A stretch of DNA of 47,102 bases from DATLXH01 sp035576005. Lineage in GTDB: Bacteria; Acidobacteriota; Thermoanaerobaculia; Gp7-AA8. The stretch is from NCBI GenBank assembly GCA_035576005.1, contig DATLXH010000051.1, forward strand, positions 1 through 47,102, given 5' to 3'. The number at the start of each line of letters is the position of its first letter. Positions within the stretch are counted from its first letter, which is position 1. Made by a program: the position numbers and the translations under genes. This document shows, in pieces, positions 1 to 8,824 of this stretch. Below the pieces are notes generated by a model. It saw only the letters and a program-made list of their open reading frames with translations. It was not told the origin of the DNA and did no database searches.

Positions 1-138
1 GGCCTGTCTGCTTCGTTGCACGGCAATTTCGCTCCTTGACATAGTGTCGACTATGCCTTCGTCGCAAAATCGCCGTGCGCCTCGCATCCAAGCCACTCTC
101 CGCCGTCTCACGACAAAGGTCTGTGAGAAATGCGGGCT
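1..138. repeat. Foldback element family A, copy 1 (cut by window edge)
   Basis: This copy matches 41432-41569 closely over its whole visible length, and its left end is cut off by the window. It ends with the terminal sequence GTGAGAAATGCGGGCT just downstream of the lhr stop codon. A central hairpin has arms at 19-32 and 64-77 and an inner stem CATAGT/ACTATG at 40-55. Between it and the gene, an 8-bp perfect hairpin (GCTCCGAG/CTCGGAGC, 140-160) overlaps the lhr stop codon. I see no coding capacity. Confidence 0.85.
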
Positions 139-149
139 AGCTCCGAGCG

Positions 150-3100
150 TCACTCGGAGCTCGGGTCGGTCTCGTCCGTCGCTACCTCTGCTCTCGAGTT
201 GAACGACCTTTCACTTCGCAAGTGAAACCCCATCGCAGTCGGGATGAATCTGCGCTCGAGCAGGAATGGGGCGATCGGATTGTCGGCAGGCGAGGCGCCA
301 TTGACTTCCGCGAGCAACATCGCCTTCCTCCTGCCGGTCGAGACCAGGTTCGCAAGGACGCTCGCTACCTCTCTCGCGATCAGGCTTCTCGAGGGCTCTT
401 CCTCGGGGAGAAAAACCTGGATCTGTTTTTCGCCTCTGCTGACGTAACAGGCGAGGGCACCATTGACCATGATCACGCTGGCGCCCACTGAGCGGTTCGG
501 TGAGCGGCCTGATGGGAGAGGCGGCCACGCCAGAATGTTTCCGTATGGATTTGCCGGATCGGTTGCTGCGATGAGGATGGACTCCGGAAGGTCAGGCTCG
601 GTTCTGAGCGAGCGAAGCAGATCGAGCGCCGCGGGAGTGGCGAACTGATTCGCAGCGACGCCCTCTACAAAGTAGCCTCGACGGATCCTTCCTCCTTCCT
701 CCATCAACTTGAGCACGTCATAGACGGCGGAGAACCCTCCCTGCACACTCTCGACATTCATGACTTCACGCGTCACGATTCCATAGCGTGTCAGGAGTTG
801 CTGGCCCAGGGCTGCCGCGCGACGCTCGGTCGTTCCACGCTCGGTCGAGACGCCCACAGGGAGTGACCATCGCCCCTCGCTTCCTGCGGGCGAGCTTCTT
901 CTGGACCGGAAACCTTTTCCCCCTGCAAACGAGCGAAGCTTTGATGACTTCGGCCGGGTAAATGCGCGAAGCGGGTGGAACGAGTCGTTCACGACCTGTC
1001 CCTGCCAGACGAGATTCCAGAGATGCTTCAGCGTGTCGGTTTTGAAGCCTCCCATCGCCGAATCAATTGCGGCGAAGAGCGAGGCTCCATTGCTCGAAAG
1101 GAACGCGACGATTTCACTCTCGCTTTCCGACAGGTTCGTGGCCGGGCGCGGCTGACGCAACGTGCCGAAGTGGTCGGTGAGATACAGCGCGATCCGGCCG
1201 TCGCGCTCGCCAAGCGACTCGACACCGGCCCATACGACTTCGCCCGCGGCCGTGAGCGTGTCGAGCTGGGATGGCCGGTAGTCTTCGATCCTTGCGGCGA
1301 GAACCTCGCTCTCGAGGATGGAAGCAGGCAGAGGGCATCCCTGCAGCGTCTCGATCACCTCGAGCAGCGCATCAAGGCCTTTTTTCTTTCGAGTCACTCC
1401 CTGCCACGTGGTGAGGAGGCGGGCCGCAACGCGCGGATCGACCGGCTCGACCTCCTTGCGAATCTTTGCAAGAGATCTGCGCCGGATGTGCTTGAGAACT
1501 TCCCCTTCACACCACTCCCGGCGAGTCCCTCCCGGACGGAACTCTCCTTCGAGTACCCGGCCTCGGGCGACGAGCCTCGCGAGGTATGGCTCAATCGTTT
1601 TTTCGCCAGTCCCGTAGCGCTGGGCGATGTCTGAAAGCGTGAACGGACCATGAGTTCTGGCGAAACGCAGGACGAGGTCGGCCATCGGATCCTTGACTGA
1701 CTCGAGGAAACGCTCAGGGATTCCCGTGGGAATCGGAGCTCCCAGTGCATCGCGGTAGCGGCTCGAATCTTCGACCGCGATCAGCCGGCTGTCACCGCCG
1801 ATTGAAACCGTCACCACCCTTCGCGCCTTGCTCAGCGCGGCGATCGCTTCTTGGGCATCGACGCTCTGGACCCGCGCGACGATCTGCTCCACGGTGAGGT
1901 CACCGATGCGGAGGAGCAGATCGTGGATAGCGTCTGCATTTCGCGCCTGGTAGCGAACATCGATGGCCTGCAGTTCACGCTCGACCTGGTCGATTGAGTC
2001 GCCGTCGAGCAGTTCGCGAAGCTGAGCGTCACCCAGCAATTCGCGAAGTTGATTCTGATCGATTGCCAGGGCCTGCGCTCTACGCTCGGCAAGTGGTGCG
2101 TCGCCGTCGTAGATGTAGTTCGCGACGTATCGGAAAAGCAGAGATGCAGCGAATGGTGAGGGTCTGTCCGTGTCGACCGTTGTGATGGAGATCTCGCGCT
2201 TCTCCACCTTCACGAGCGTCTCGATTAATGCAGGGACATCGAACACATCACGGATGCATTCGCGGTATGCCTCGAGGAGCATGGGGAAGGAGCCGTACTG
2301 CGCGGCGACCTGAAGAAGATCCGCGGCGCGTTTACGCTGCTGCCATAACGGCGTGCGTGTTCCCGCGCGTCGCCGCGGGAGAAGCAGGGCGCGCGCCGCA
2401 GCCTCGCGGAACTTTGCTGCGAACAGTGCGCTCGCTCCCAATTGCTCGATGACGAGGGCCTCGATCTCTGCTGCAGAAGGAATGACCAGGCTGGTATCAG
2501 GCGGTGCGTCGCTCTCGGGGAAGCGGATGATGAAGCCATCGTCGCTCCACATGGCTTCGACATCGAGTGCGAGCTCGTGACGAATCTTCGCCGTCGCACC
2601 CATCGCCCAGGGAGCGTGGACTTTGCCGCCGAATGGTGAAAGCACGCAGATGCGCCAGTCGCCGAGCTCGTCAGTAGTGCGCTCGATGATCAGCGATCGA
2701 TCGGTAGGGATCGCCTCGGTTGCTGCGTGCTGCTCTCCGAGATACTGCAGCAGGTTCTCTGCTGCGCTCTGGTCGAGATCATGTCGTGTCACCAGCCTCC
2801 TGATGGCGGCGGCCGGTGGAAGATCCGACAGCTCACGGATCAAGGCTCCGATTCGCTCGCCGAACTGAACTGTGCGATCGGCAGCATCGCCCTTCCAGAA
2901 CGGCATCTTTCCCGGCTGGCCTGGCGCTGGCGAGACGACGACGCGGTCGTGAGTGATCTCCTCGATTCTCCACGTCGACGCGCCGAGCAGAAAGGTTTCA
3001 CCGGTTCGTGACTCGAAGACCATCTCTTCGTCCAGCTCGCCGACTCGCGCGCCCCCCCTTTCGGCTCCGGCCATGAAGACGCCGTAGAGACCACGATCGG

Positions 3101-4826
3101 GGATGGTTCCGCCGTTGATGACCGCGACTCTCTTCGATCCGGGACGTGCGGTGAGCTTGTCCTCTATGCGGTCCCATGTGACCCGAGGCCGGAGCTCTGC
3201 AAACTCATCCGAGGGATAGACGCCGGAAAGCATGTCGAGAAGATTGTCGAAGACGGTGCGGCTGAGCTCGGCGAATGGTGCGGCACGTCGCACCGTAGCG
3301 TAGAGATCTTCGACTCTCCAGTCATCCATCGCCACCATCGCGACGATCTGCTGGGCAAGGACGTCGAGAGGATTGCGGGGATAGCGCGTCGGCTCGATCT
3401 GTCCGCTCTTCATCGCGTCGGTCACCGCGGCGCACGCTACGAGATCACCACGGTACTTCGGGAAGATGATTCCTTTGCTGACCGTGCCGACCTGGTGACT
3501 TGCGCGTCCGATGCGCTGCATTCCGCTCGCAATCGATGGAGGAGCTTCGATCTGGATGACGAGGTCGATCGCGCCCATGTCGATTCCAAGCTCGAGTGAG
3601 GAGGTTGCAACCAGCGCAGGGAGATTGCCCGATTTGAGGTTGTCTTCGATCTCGACTCGTTGAGCGCGCGAGATCGAGCCGTGGTGCGCTGCAACCAGCG
3701 TTTCGCCCGCAAGCTCATTCAACGCGGCAGCAAGGCGTTCGGCCAGTCGCCTGCTGTTGACGAAGATCAGAGTGGATCGATGCTCGCGGATCAACTCGAG
3801 AAGGCGGGGATGGATTGCCGGCCAGATGGACGAACGGACAGTACCGCCGGAGGCGGGACCGCTTGGGATCTCCTGGATTTCCCCGAGGCGGGACATGTCC
3901 TCGACAGGCACCTCGACTCGAAGGTTGAGTTTCTTTGTTTCCTTCGTGTCGATGATCGTGACCGGACGATACTCAGACAGCGGCCTGTCGACTGTTTCGT
4001 CGGACTCGCGACCCGTCGAATCGTGGCTGGACATTCCAATGTCCGGCGCCTTTCGCTTTGCCCGTCTTGATTTCGTAGTGCTGCTTGTTTTCTCCGAAGG
4101 GCGCCGGACATTGGATTGTCCGGCCACAGTTGAGAGGCCGCCGAGGAAGCGGGCGACCTCCTCGAGGGGGCGTTGTGTCGCTGATAGTCCGATTCGTTGT
4201 GGGGGGACCAGGCAGAACTGCTCGAGTCTTTCAATCGAAAGCGCGAGATGCGAGCCTCTCTTGACGGGCACAAGGGCATGGATCTCGTCGATGATGATCG
4301 TCTCGACGTGGCGAAGAACCTCCCTGGCTTTGGAGGTCAGTAGCAGGTAGAGCGACTCAGGTGTGGTGATCAGAATGTCGGCCGGATGCCGTTGAAAGCG
4401 GGCGCGATCGGCCGCAGCGGTGTCACCGGTCCTGACTGCGATCTGGGGCAAGTGAAATGAGCGTTCCATGCGGGATGCAACGTGCGAGATGCCCGCGATA
4501 GGAGCCCTGAGATTCCTCTCGACGTCTACGGCAAGCGCCTTGAGGGGAGAGATGTAGAGGGCACGACATCGCGCATCAGGCTCGGGTAGTGGGGAAAACA
4601 TGAGCTCGTTGATGCACCAGAGAAACGCGGTAAGTGTCTTGCCGCTCCCCGTGGGAGCAAAAATGAGCGTGGACTCTCTGCGGGCGATCGCCGGCCATCC
4701 CAGTGTTTGAGCGGCCGTAGGGGCGGGGAACGAGGAAATGAACCACTCAATCACGGCGGGATCGAAGGCTTTGAGCCCTGCAAACTGCTCAGAACTTCCG
4801 GGCAACGGTCGCTCGATTCGAGTCAT
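150..4826 (-). CDS. lhr: Lhr-type large superfamily 2 DNA helicase
   Basis: A 1558-residue helicase, close to the ~1540 residues of E. coli Lhr. Walker A APTGSGKT lies at 57-64, the DEIH box at 180-183, SAT at 215-217 and motif VI QRIGRASH near 445. A long C-terminal half corresponds to the Lhr winged-helix and C-terminal regions. Lhr proteins are ATP-dependent 3'-5' DNA helicases linked to DNA repair. The ATG at 4826 fits because the helicase core begins soon after. Residues ~234-268, just after motif III, are encoded by a 105-bp palindromic repeat and look like a basic low-complexity insert (see 4023-4127). The gene is divergent from the phosphodiesterase-like gene at 4947. Its stop is followed within about 10 bp by a family A foldback. 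Confidence 0.93.
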   Translation of the reverse strand: MTRIERPLPGSSEQFAGLKAFDPAVIEWFISSFPAPTAAQTLGWPAIARRESTLIFAPTGSGKTLTAFLWCINELMFSPLPEPDARCRALYISPLKALAVDVERNLRAPIAGISHVASRMERSFHLPQIAVRTGDTAAADRARFQRHPADILITTPESLYLLLTSKAREVLRHVETIIIDEIHALVPVKRGSHLALSIERLEQFCLVPPQRIGLSATQRPLEEVARFLGGLSTVAGQSNVRRPSEKTSSTTKSRRAKRKAPDIGMSSHDSTGRESDETVDRPLSEYRPVTIIDTKETKKLNLRVEVPVEDMSRLGEIQEIPSGPASGGTVRSSIWPAIHPRLLELIREHRSTLIFVNSRRLAERLAAALNELAGETLVAAHHGSISRAQRVEIEDNLKSGNLPALVATSSLELGIDMGAIDLVIQIEAPPSIASGMQRIGRASHQVGTVSKGIIFPKYRGDLVACAAVTDAMKSGQIEPTRYPRNPLDVLAQQIVAMVAMDDWRVEDLYATVRRAAPFAELSRTVFDNLLDMLSGVYPSDEFAELRPRVTWDRIEDKLTARPGSKRVAVINGGTIPDRGLYGVFMAGAERGGARVGELDEEMVFESRTGETFLLGASTWRIEEITHDRVVVSPAPGQPGKMPFWKGDAADRTVQFGERIGALIRELSDLPPAAAIRRLVTRHDLDQSAAENLLQYLGEQHAATEAIPTDRSLIIERTTDELGDWRICVLSPFGGKVHAPWAMGATAKIRHELALDVEAMWSDDGFIIRFPESDAPPDTSLVIPSAAEIEALVIEQLGASALFAAKFREAAARALLLPRRRAGTRTPLWQQRKRAADLLQVAAQYGSFPMLLEAYRECIRDVFDVPALIETLVKVEKREISITTVDTDRPSPFAASLLFRYVANYIYDGDAPLAERRAQALAIDQNQLRELLGDAQLRELLDGDSIDQVERELQAIDVRYQARNADAIHDLLLRIGDLTVEQIVARVQSVDAQEAIAALSKARRVVTVSIGGDSRLIAVEDSSRYRDALGAPIPTGIPERFLESVKDPMADLVLRFARTHGPFTLSDIAQRYGTGEKTIEPYLARLVARGRVLEGEFRPGGTRREWCEGEVLKHIRRRSLAKIRKEVEPVDPRVAARLLTTWQGVTRKKKGLDALLEVIETLQGCPLPASILESEVLAARIEDYRPSQLDTLTAAGEVVWAGVESLGERDGRIALYLTDHFGTLRQPRPATNLSESESEIVAFLSSNGASLFAAIDSAMGGFKTDTLKHLWNLVWQGQVVNDSFHPLRAFTRPKSSKLRSFAGGKGFRSRRSSPAGSEGRWSLPVGVSTERGTTERRAAALGQQLLTRYGIVTREVMNVESVQGGFSAVYDVLKLMEEGGRIRRGYFVEGVAANQFATPAALDLLRSLRTEPDLPESILIAATDPANPYGNILAWPPLPSGRSPNRSVGASVIMVNGALACYVSRGEKQIQVFLPEEEPSRSLIAREVASVLANLVSTGRRKAMLLAEVNGASPADNPIAPFLLERRFIPTAMGFHLRSERSFNSRAEVATDETDPSSE
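4023..4127. repeat. Palindromic element inside lhr coding sequence
   Basis: Two 28-bp arms (4023-4050 and 4100-4127) form an inverted repeat matching at about 26 of 28 positions. Each arm is itself a hairpin: CCGGACA/TGTCCGG around a 6-base loop at 4104-4123, and a near-identical form at 4027-4046. The whole is exactly 105 bp, or 35 codons, so the lhr frame is kept. A related core (CGGACA, 6-base loop, TGTCCG) occurs at 29842-29859, which suggests a dispersed family. Confidence 0.8.
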
Positions 4827-4946
4827 GAATCCTCATCTCTCAGATGTGTTTTGTACGGTAACGCTGGACAGAAATCGTTCAACACTGCAAAAATAGGACT
4901 TTCCTCCACAATCATTTCCAAAGAACGCGGGAGCAACGGGGCTGGA

Positions 4947-5711
4947 ATGCGGTTAAGAGTGCTTGGGGCCTATGGGGCTTCCGATGCCGAACACAACCTG
5001 ACGGGTTACCTGATCGATGACTGGCTTGCAGTGGACGCCGGAACGCTTGGCTCCAAGCTCTCGCTCGCTCAGCAATCGCGGATCCAGGGCGTATTCATTA
5101 CGCATGCTCATGCCGATCACATCCGTGATCTGCCGCATCTGATCCAGAACCGTTTCAATCAGAATGGTCCTACGCTGACCGTCTTCGCCGCCAGCGACGT
5201 GATGGATCGGCTTCGGAGCCACCTGTTCAATGGCGAGGTGTGGCCGGACTTTTCGAAGTTCATGTCCCCAGTCACAGGAAAACCAGCGGTCCAGTACAAG
5301 ACGCTCGCCACAGGAAAGAAGACTGCCTTCGGCGAGGCTCAGCTGACGGCAATCCCTGTTGAGCACATCGTGCCTGCGGCCGGAGTCATCATCGAGATGA
5401 ATGGACAGGCGATTGTCTTTACCGGCGATACGGGTCCGACCAAAGAGATCTGGAAGCGCACGAACAAGACAGCAAACGTCGCCGCCGTAGTCACGGAGGC
5501 TTCGTTTCCCAACGAGCAGGAGAAGCTCGCTGTCGAGAGTGGACATCTCTGCCCGACGACGTTCGGAATGGAACTTGCCAAGATTGATAGCGATGCGCCA
5601 ATCTACGCGAGCCATCGTAAAATCCCCTTCGAGCGGGAGATCGAGAGTCAGATCCGCAACCTGCGCGACCGAAGGGCGAGGGTCCTGGTCGAAAAGAACT
5701 ACACACTCTGA
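4947..5711 (+). CDS. MBL-fold hydrolase, class II cyclic-nucleotide phosphodiesterase-like
   Basis: 254 residues. The metallo-beta-lactamase metal motif HAHADH is at 53-58, with further likely ligands H140, D161 in TGDTG, and H200 and/or H223. The N-terminus MRLRVLGAYG and the THAHADHIRDLP stretch resemble class II 3',5'-cyclic-nucleotide phosphodiesterases, so hydrolysis of cAMP or cGMP is plausible; another phosphodiester substrate is possible. An open frame extends upstream to 4707, but it runs antisense through the lhr start, and homology-like sequence begins at the ATG at 4947, so I use that start. It has no signal peptide and is likely cytoplasmic. It is divergent from lhr across 120 bp. 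Confidence 0.8.
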   Translation: MRLRVLGAYGASDAEHNLTGYLIDDWLAVDAGTLGSKLSLAQQSRIQGVFITHAHADHIRDLPHLIQNRFNQNGPTLTVFAASDVMDRLRSHLFNGEVWPDFSKFMSPVTGKPAVQYKTLATGKKTAFGEAQLTAIPVEHIVPAAGVIIEMNGQAIVFTGDTGPTKEIWKRTNKTANVAAVVTEASFPNEQEKLAVESGHLCPTTFGMELAKIDSDAPIYASHRKIPFEREIESQIRNLRDRRARVLVEKNYTL

Positions 5712-5845
5712 CATGCAGCGACGGCCCCAAGCCGCGACTCATGGACTGCTTCGCCGTTGCGTCCGTAAAACAGTGCACGTGATACTCGGCCTCGGTCTCG
5801 ACAGGAATTGTATGGAGAGGCCTTGAAAGTTTCACCCTGTCCCTC

Positions 5846-6715
5846 ATGAGCCCTATTCCCGTCTCCGCGCTGATTACAACATTCAACGAAGTTGATCAGA
5901 TCGAGGAGTGTCTCCGATCTGTCCTGTGGGCAGATGAGGTTCGGGTAGTCGACTCGTTTTCGACCGACGGGACGGTCGAGCTGATCCGCGAGCGATTTCC
6001 TCAGGTCCGAGTCGAGCAGCATCCCTACTACGGAGCCGCCTCGCAGATGAACTTCGCCGCGGACCATGCGGAGAACGACTGGGTCCTGTTTATCGATGCT
6101 GATGAGCGGGTGACCCCCGAGCTGCGTGACGAGATCCTCCGTCTACTCGAGTCTCCACCCCCATTGTGGGGTTACTCCATCGGACGCCGCAACTTCATGC
6201 TGGGGAAAGAAATGCACTACAGCGGACTGCAGCGCGACCGTGTAACAAGACTCTTCCACCGGCAGAATGCCCGCTATCCCAACCGTCTGGTCCATACGGA
6301 TCTAAGAGTAAACGGGCCAATAGGGCGACTCGAATCCCGGTTCCTTCATTACTACATCCGGTCATTTGATCACATGATCGGGAAGATGACGCGTTATGGA
6401 AGGCTCGGCGCGACGCAGCTCTATCTGGATGGCAGGCGGACAGGTGCTATGGGAATCCTCACGCACAGCTTCGCAAAGTTCTTTCGGGATTACGTCGTGA
6501 ATCTCGGGTTTCTCGATGGAGCGGCAGGGCTGATTTCAGTCGGCATGCACGTCTACTACACCTTCTGGAAGTACGCCAAGCTGTGGGAGTTCACTCGGCT
6601 CGAAGCGCTGGGACGTCCGGTGCCATTGCCGCCGATTGATGAGGATCCACAGCGCTGGCTCATGCCATGGGAGACTGCCGCAACCGACGGGGTCGGCGTC
6701 TCGCAACGTCCCTGA
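5846..6715 (+). CDS. WaaE/KdtX-like family 2 glycosyltransferase
   Basis: 289 residues. The GT-A start reads PVSALITTFNEVDQIEECL and the DxD-type metal site is DADE at 84-87. The spacing and the middle section (DSFSTDGT, AASQMNFA, RLFHR) follow the WaaE/KdtX group of family 2 transferases, which add sugars to the lipopolysaccharide core. The C-terminal part contains a hydrophobic, aromatic region (FLDGAAGLISVGMHVYYTFW) that may dock on the membrane. It is followed by a large palindrome and then a convergent gene. Donor and acceptor sugars cannot be read from sequence. Confidence 0.85.
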   Translation: MSPIPVSALITTFNEVDQIEECLRSVLWADEVRVVDSFSTDGTVELIRERFPQVRVEQHPYYGAASQMNFAADHAENDWVLFIDADERVTPELRDEILRLLESPPPLWGYSIGRRNFMLGKEMHYSGLQRDRVTRLFHRQNARYPNRLVHTDLRVNGPIGRLESRFLHYYIRSFDHMIGKMTRYGRLGATQLYLDGRRTGAMGILTHSFAKFFRDYVVNLGFLDGAAGLISVGMHVYYTFWKYAKLWEFTRLEALGRPVPLPPIDEDPQRWLMPWETAATDGVGVSQRP

Positions 6716-6765
6716 CGTTTGTCGTGGACCTGAAGGCAGTGCTCGGCCTTCCGATGAACGGGAGC

Positions 6766-6835
6766 GTCGCCTGACAGACAAGAGTGTCTGTCCTACATGC
6801 GCATGTGGGACAGACACTCCTGTCTGTCACGCGAC
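6766..6835. repeat. 70-bp near-perfect palindrome, family B (GACAGACA)
   Basis: A palindrome centred between 6800 and 6801, with only three mismatched pairs in 35. Each arm carries TGACAGACA and GAGTGTCTGTCC. It lies between two convergent genes (ends 6715 and 6878). The same words recur at 13332-13440. There is no U-tract, so it is not a classical intrinsic terminator, though a transcript would fold strongly. Confidence 0.9.
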
Positions 6836-6877
6836 ACTGCTGTTTGAAATGGCGCCTCAGGTGAGCATGCGAGTGGC

Positions 6878-7159
6878 TTACGCCGGGCGATCCTGCCCGC
6901 GATCTTCGAGCGACCCGCCGTCGGGGGTACTGTCTCCCGGTTCCCACTGCTTCAATGCCTCGACTGGATTGTTCCGGCCACCCAACCTTCGCAGGCTCAG
7001 GATGTCGCCGGCGAGATGAGCGACGGCCCAACCTGACATGCAGACCAGTGACAGCGTGGCCAGCTGGTTGAAGGACTTCAGGCCCAGCAGCAGAAACAGA
7101 ACGACCGGGACAGCGACGCCCATGATCGTGATTCCAAGGGCAAGTCGCTTCCCGGTCAT
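6878..7159 (-). CDS. Small two-helix membrane protein, unknown function
   Basis: 93 residues with two hydrophobic segments at about 6-24 and 29-50 and a polar C-terminal tail. I do not recognise a family. It starts 26 bp downstream of the lytic transglycosylase gene on the same strand, so the two are probably co-transcribed and this protein likely sits in the cytoplasmic membrane. Its stop is about 40 bp from the 70-bp palindrome. The ORF is short, but hydrophobicity and position support it as real. Confidence 0.6.
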   Translation of the reverse strand: MTGKRLALGITIMGVAVPVVLFLLLGLKSFNQLATLSLVCMSGWAVAHLAGDILSLRRLGGRNNPVEALKQWEPGDSTPDGGSLEDRGQDRPA

Positions 7160-7185
7160 GACTTCTGTTAATTTTACGAACTACT

Positions 7186-8049
7186 TCAGCGTGCGATTGC
7201 CGAAGCGTTACCAAGGGCGGCCATCTGGGTTTTCCCTGAAAGCTGGTCCTTGAATTCCTGCTCGTACGAGAACACTTTTTTCACGTACTTCTGTGTTTCC
7301 TTGAAGGGCGGGATGCCGCCAAAGCGACGGACGTTCCCTTCGCCTGCATTGTAGGCAGCAACGATCTTGGTCCGGTCACCGTCGAATCGGTCGCTCAGGT
7401 AACGAAGATACTTCGCGCCCGCTTTAACATTGTCGGCTGGATTCATCAGGTTCGTAGCACCCATCCAGCGTCCGGTTTTCGGCACCATCTGCATGAGCCC
7501 CTGGGCGCCGCGGTGTGAGCGCGCTGTCGGAACGAAACGAGACTCCTGCTTGACAACCGCCGCGACGAGCTCGGGGGAGATGTCGTTTCTCAGGGCCTCT
7601 TGATAAATGATCCCGCCAAAGGGAATCTCAGTCTTGAAGAAGGCTTCCTTGGCACTATCTGTGACCATTGCCATCTGCTGCTCGGTTCGCTGCGCTGTTT
7701 TCTTGACTCCAGTGGGAGTCTCAAGGATTGACATCGCAGAGGAGACGCCGCCCGTAACCTCCTGGGCTATCGTCCTCGCAGTCTTCAAGTCATCAGAGAT
7801 CCCTTCCAGAATCGGGCTGTTGCGAGCAGAGTCACTCTTCTGTTCGGCGTCTGAGAGGAGTTTGCTTCCCTTGGTTCCGATTCCCATTCCGCCGATGGCG
7901 AGCGAGGCGCCCAGCACAAGTCCCGCGTAGCGCTGCTTGAGTGTCTTATGCTTGCGCTTGGACGCGAGGACTTCCTGCTTCAGTCGGGAGCGTTCAAACC
8001 CTCCAAGAAACCGCTGCTCGAAGGGACGTTCTGTTTTTATCGGGTCCAT
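7186..8049 (-). CDS. Membrane-anchored lytic transglycosylase (SLT domain)
   Basis: 287 residues. A basic N-terminal region is followed by one hydrophobic segment near 42-58, which probably anchors the protein so that the rest is periplasmic. The C-terminal SLT/lysozyme-like domain (~145-262) shows catalytic E169 in KQESRF, then GLMQMVPKT and AAYNAGEGNV, the standard motif order. Such enzymes cleave the MurNAc-GlcNAc bond and form anhydro-muropeptides. The middle ~60-140 is a low-homology linker. It is divergent from rlpA at 8224, another glycan-strand-acting protein, and upstream of the small membrane gene. Confidence 0.88.
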   Translation of the reverse strand: MDPIKTERPFEQRFLGGFERSRLKQEVLASKRKHKTLKQRYAGLVLGASLAIGGMGIGTKGSKLLSDAEQKSDSARNSPILEGISDDLKTARTIAQEVTGGVSSAMSILETPTGVKKTAQRTEQQMAMVTDSAKEAFFKTEIPFGGIIYQEALRNDISPELVAAVVKQESRFVPTARSHRGAQGLMQMVPKTGRWMGATNLMNPADNVKAGAKYLRYLSDRFDGDRTKIVAAYNAGEGNVRRFGGIPPFKETQKYVKKVFSYEQEFKDQLSGKTQMAALGNASAIAR

Positions 8050-8223
8050 AGGATCCTCCTGTTCAACTGCTCTACTAACTGCAAGTGGAGCGCCACTATT
8101 TCATCCCATGCGACCCCTTTAGAGGTCAGTGTAAGTGTAACAATCCATTCAGTTTATTCGTGCCAACCTCAAGTGCTGCGGATCACCTATTGGATCGAGC
8201 GCTTTCGCCAGGATTTCGCGACC

Positions 8224-8766
8224 ATGAGCCACCGTTTCATCGCGGCCCTTGCCGCGGCTGCCCTGCTGTGGGCCCAACCTGGAGCGGCCCGGTCGGATTG
8301 CGAGCATGTGAACGCAGCGCCCGAGGCTCTATGCACTCGGGGGCATCACCGGAACCTTTGCCTCGATCCTCTCGCGAGCGAGGTCGGGAGACTGGCGACG
8401 GTTCAGAGGAGTCACCGCCTCCGGGGGACGGCGTCTTATTACTCCGCGTTTTTCGACGGGCGGTTGACGGCGAACGGCGAGATCTATCGTAGCGCCGGGA
8501 TTTCCGCCGCCCATCTCACCTTACCCCTCGGGAGCCTCGTTGAGGTCTATTCAGTGGCAACTGGCAGAACGTTGCGATTGCGGGTGAATGACCGCGGACC
8601 CTACACAGGTGGGTTCGTGGTCGATCTGTCTCGAGCGGCGGCGCGTTTGCTGGGCGTGGATCATGCCGAAGATCGCAACGTCGAGATCACGGTTCTTTCG
8701 ATTCCGCCTCCGCGGGGAGCCTCGCCGTGGACGCCATGCGAGAGGCCTGTGCGAGTCCCGGACTAA
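8224..8766 (+). CDS. rlpA: RlpA-like septal ring lytic transglycosylase
   Basis: 180 residues from the ATG at 8224, where a clear signal peptide begins (MSHRFIAALAAAALLWAQ, likely cut near residue 22). The double-psi beta-barrel spans ~65-165 with GTASYYS, FDGRLTANGE, LPLGSLVEV and RVNDRGPY motifs; D in NDRGP is the conserved acid. RlpA proteins act on glycan strands lacking stem peptides, often at the septum. No SPOR domain is present, so septal targeting by denuded glycan binding is not evident. The signal peptide ends without a lipobox, so it is probably a soluble periplasmic form. The open frame upstream of 8224 is not needed. Confidence 0.85.
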   Translation: MSHRFIAALAAAALLWAQPGAARSDCEHVNAAPEALCTRGHHRNLCLDPLASEVGRLATVQRSHRLRGTASYYSAFFDGRLTANGEIYRSAGISAAHLTLPLGSLVEVYSVATGRTLRLRVNDRGPYTGGFVVDLSRAAARLLGVDHAEDRNVEITVLSIPPPRGASPWTPCERPVRVPD

Positions 8767-8824
8767 ATCACTACATCCGCGGTCCCAGGTGCGGCGTTTC
8801 TCGTCTTGCTCCGGCACCGTCGGC

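Noticed and set aside
975..1634. 219-codon plus-strand frame inside lhr
   Set aside because: It is antisense to strong helicase sequence and shows no recognisable motif.
4953..5714. 253-codon minus-strand frame covering the MBL gene
   Set aside because: The plus strand carries the HAHADH metal site and family-like sequence; the antisense frame has none.
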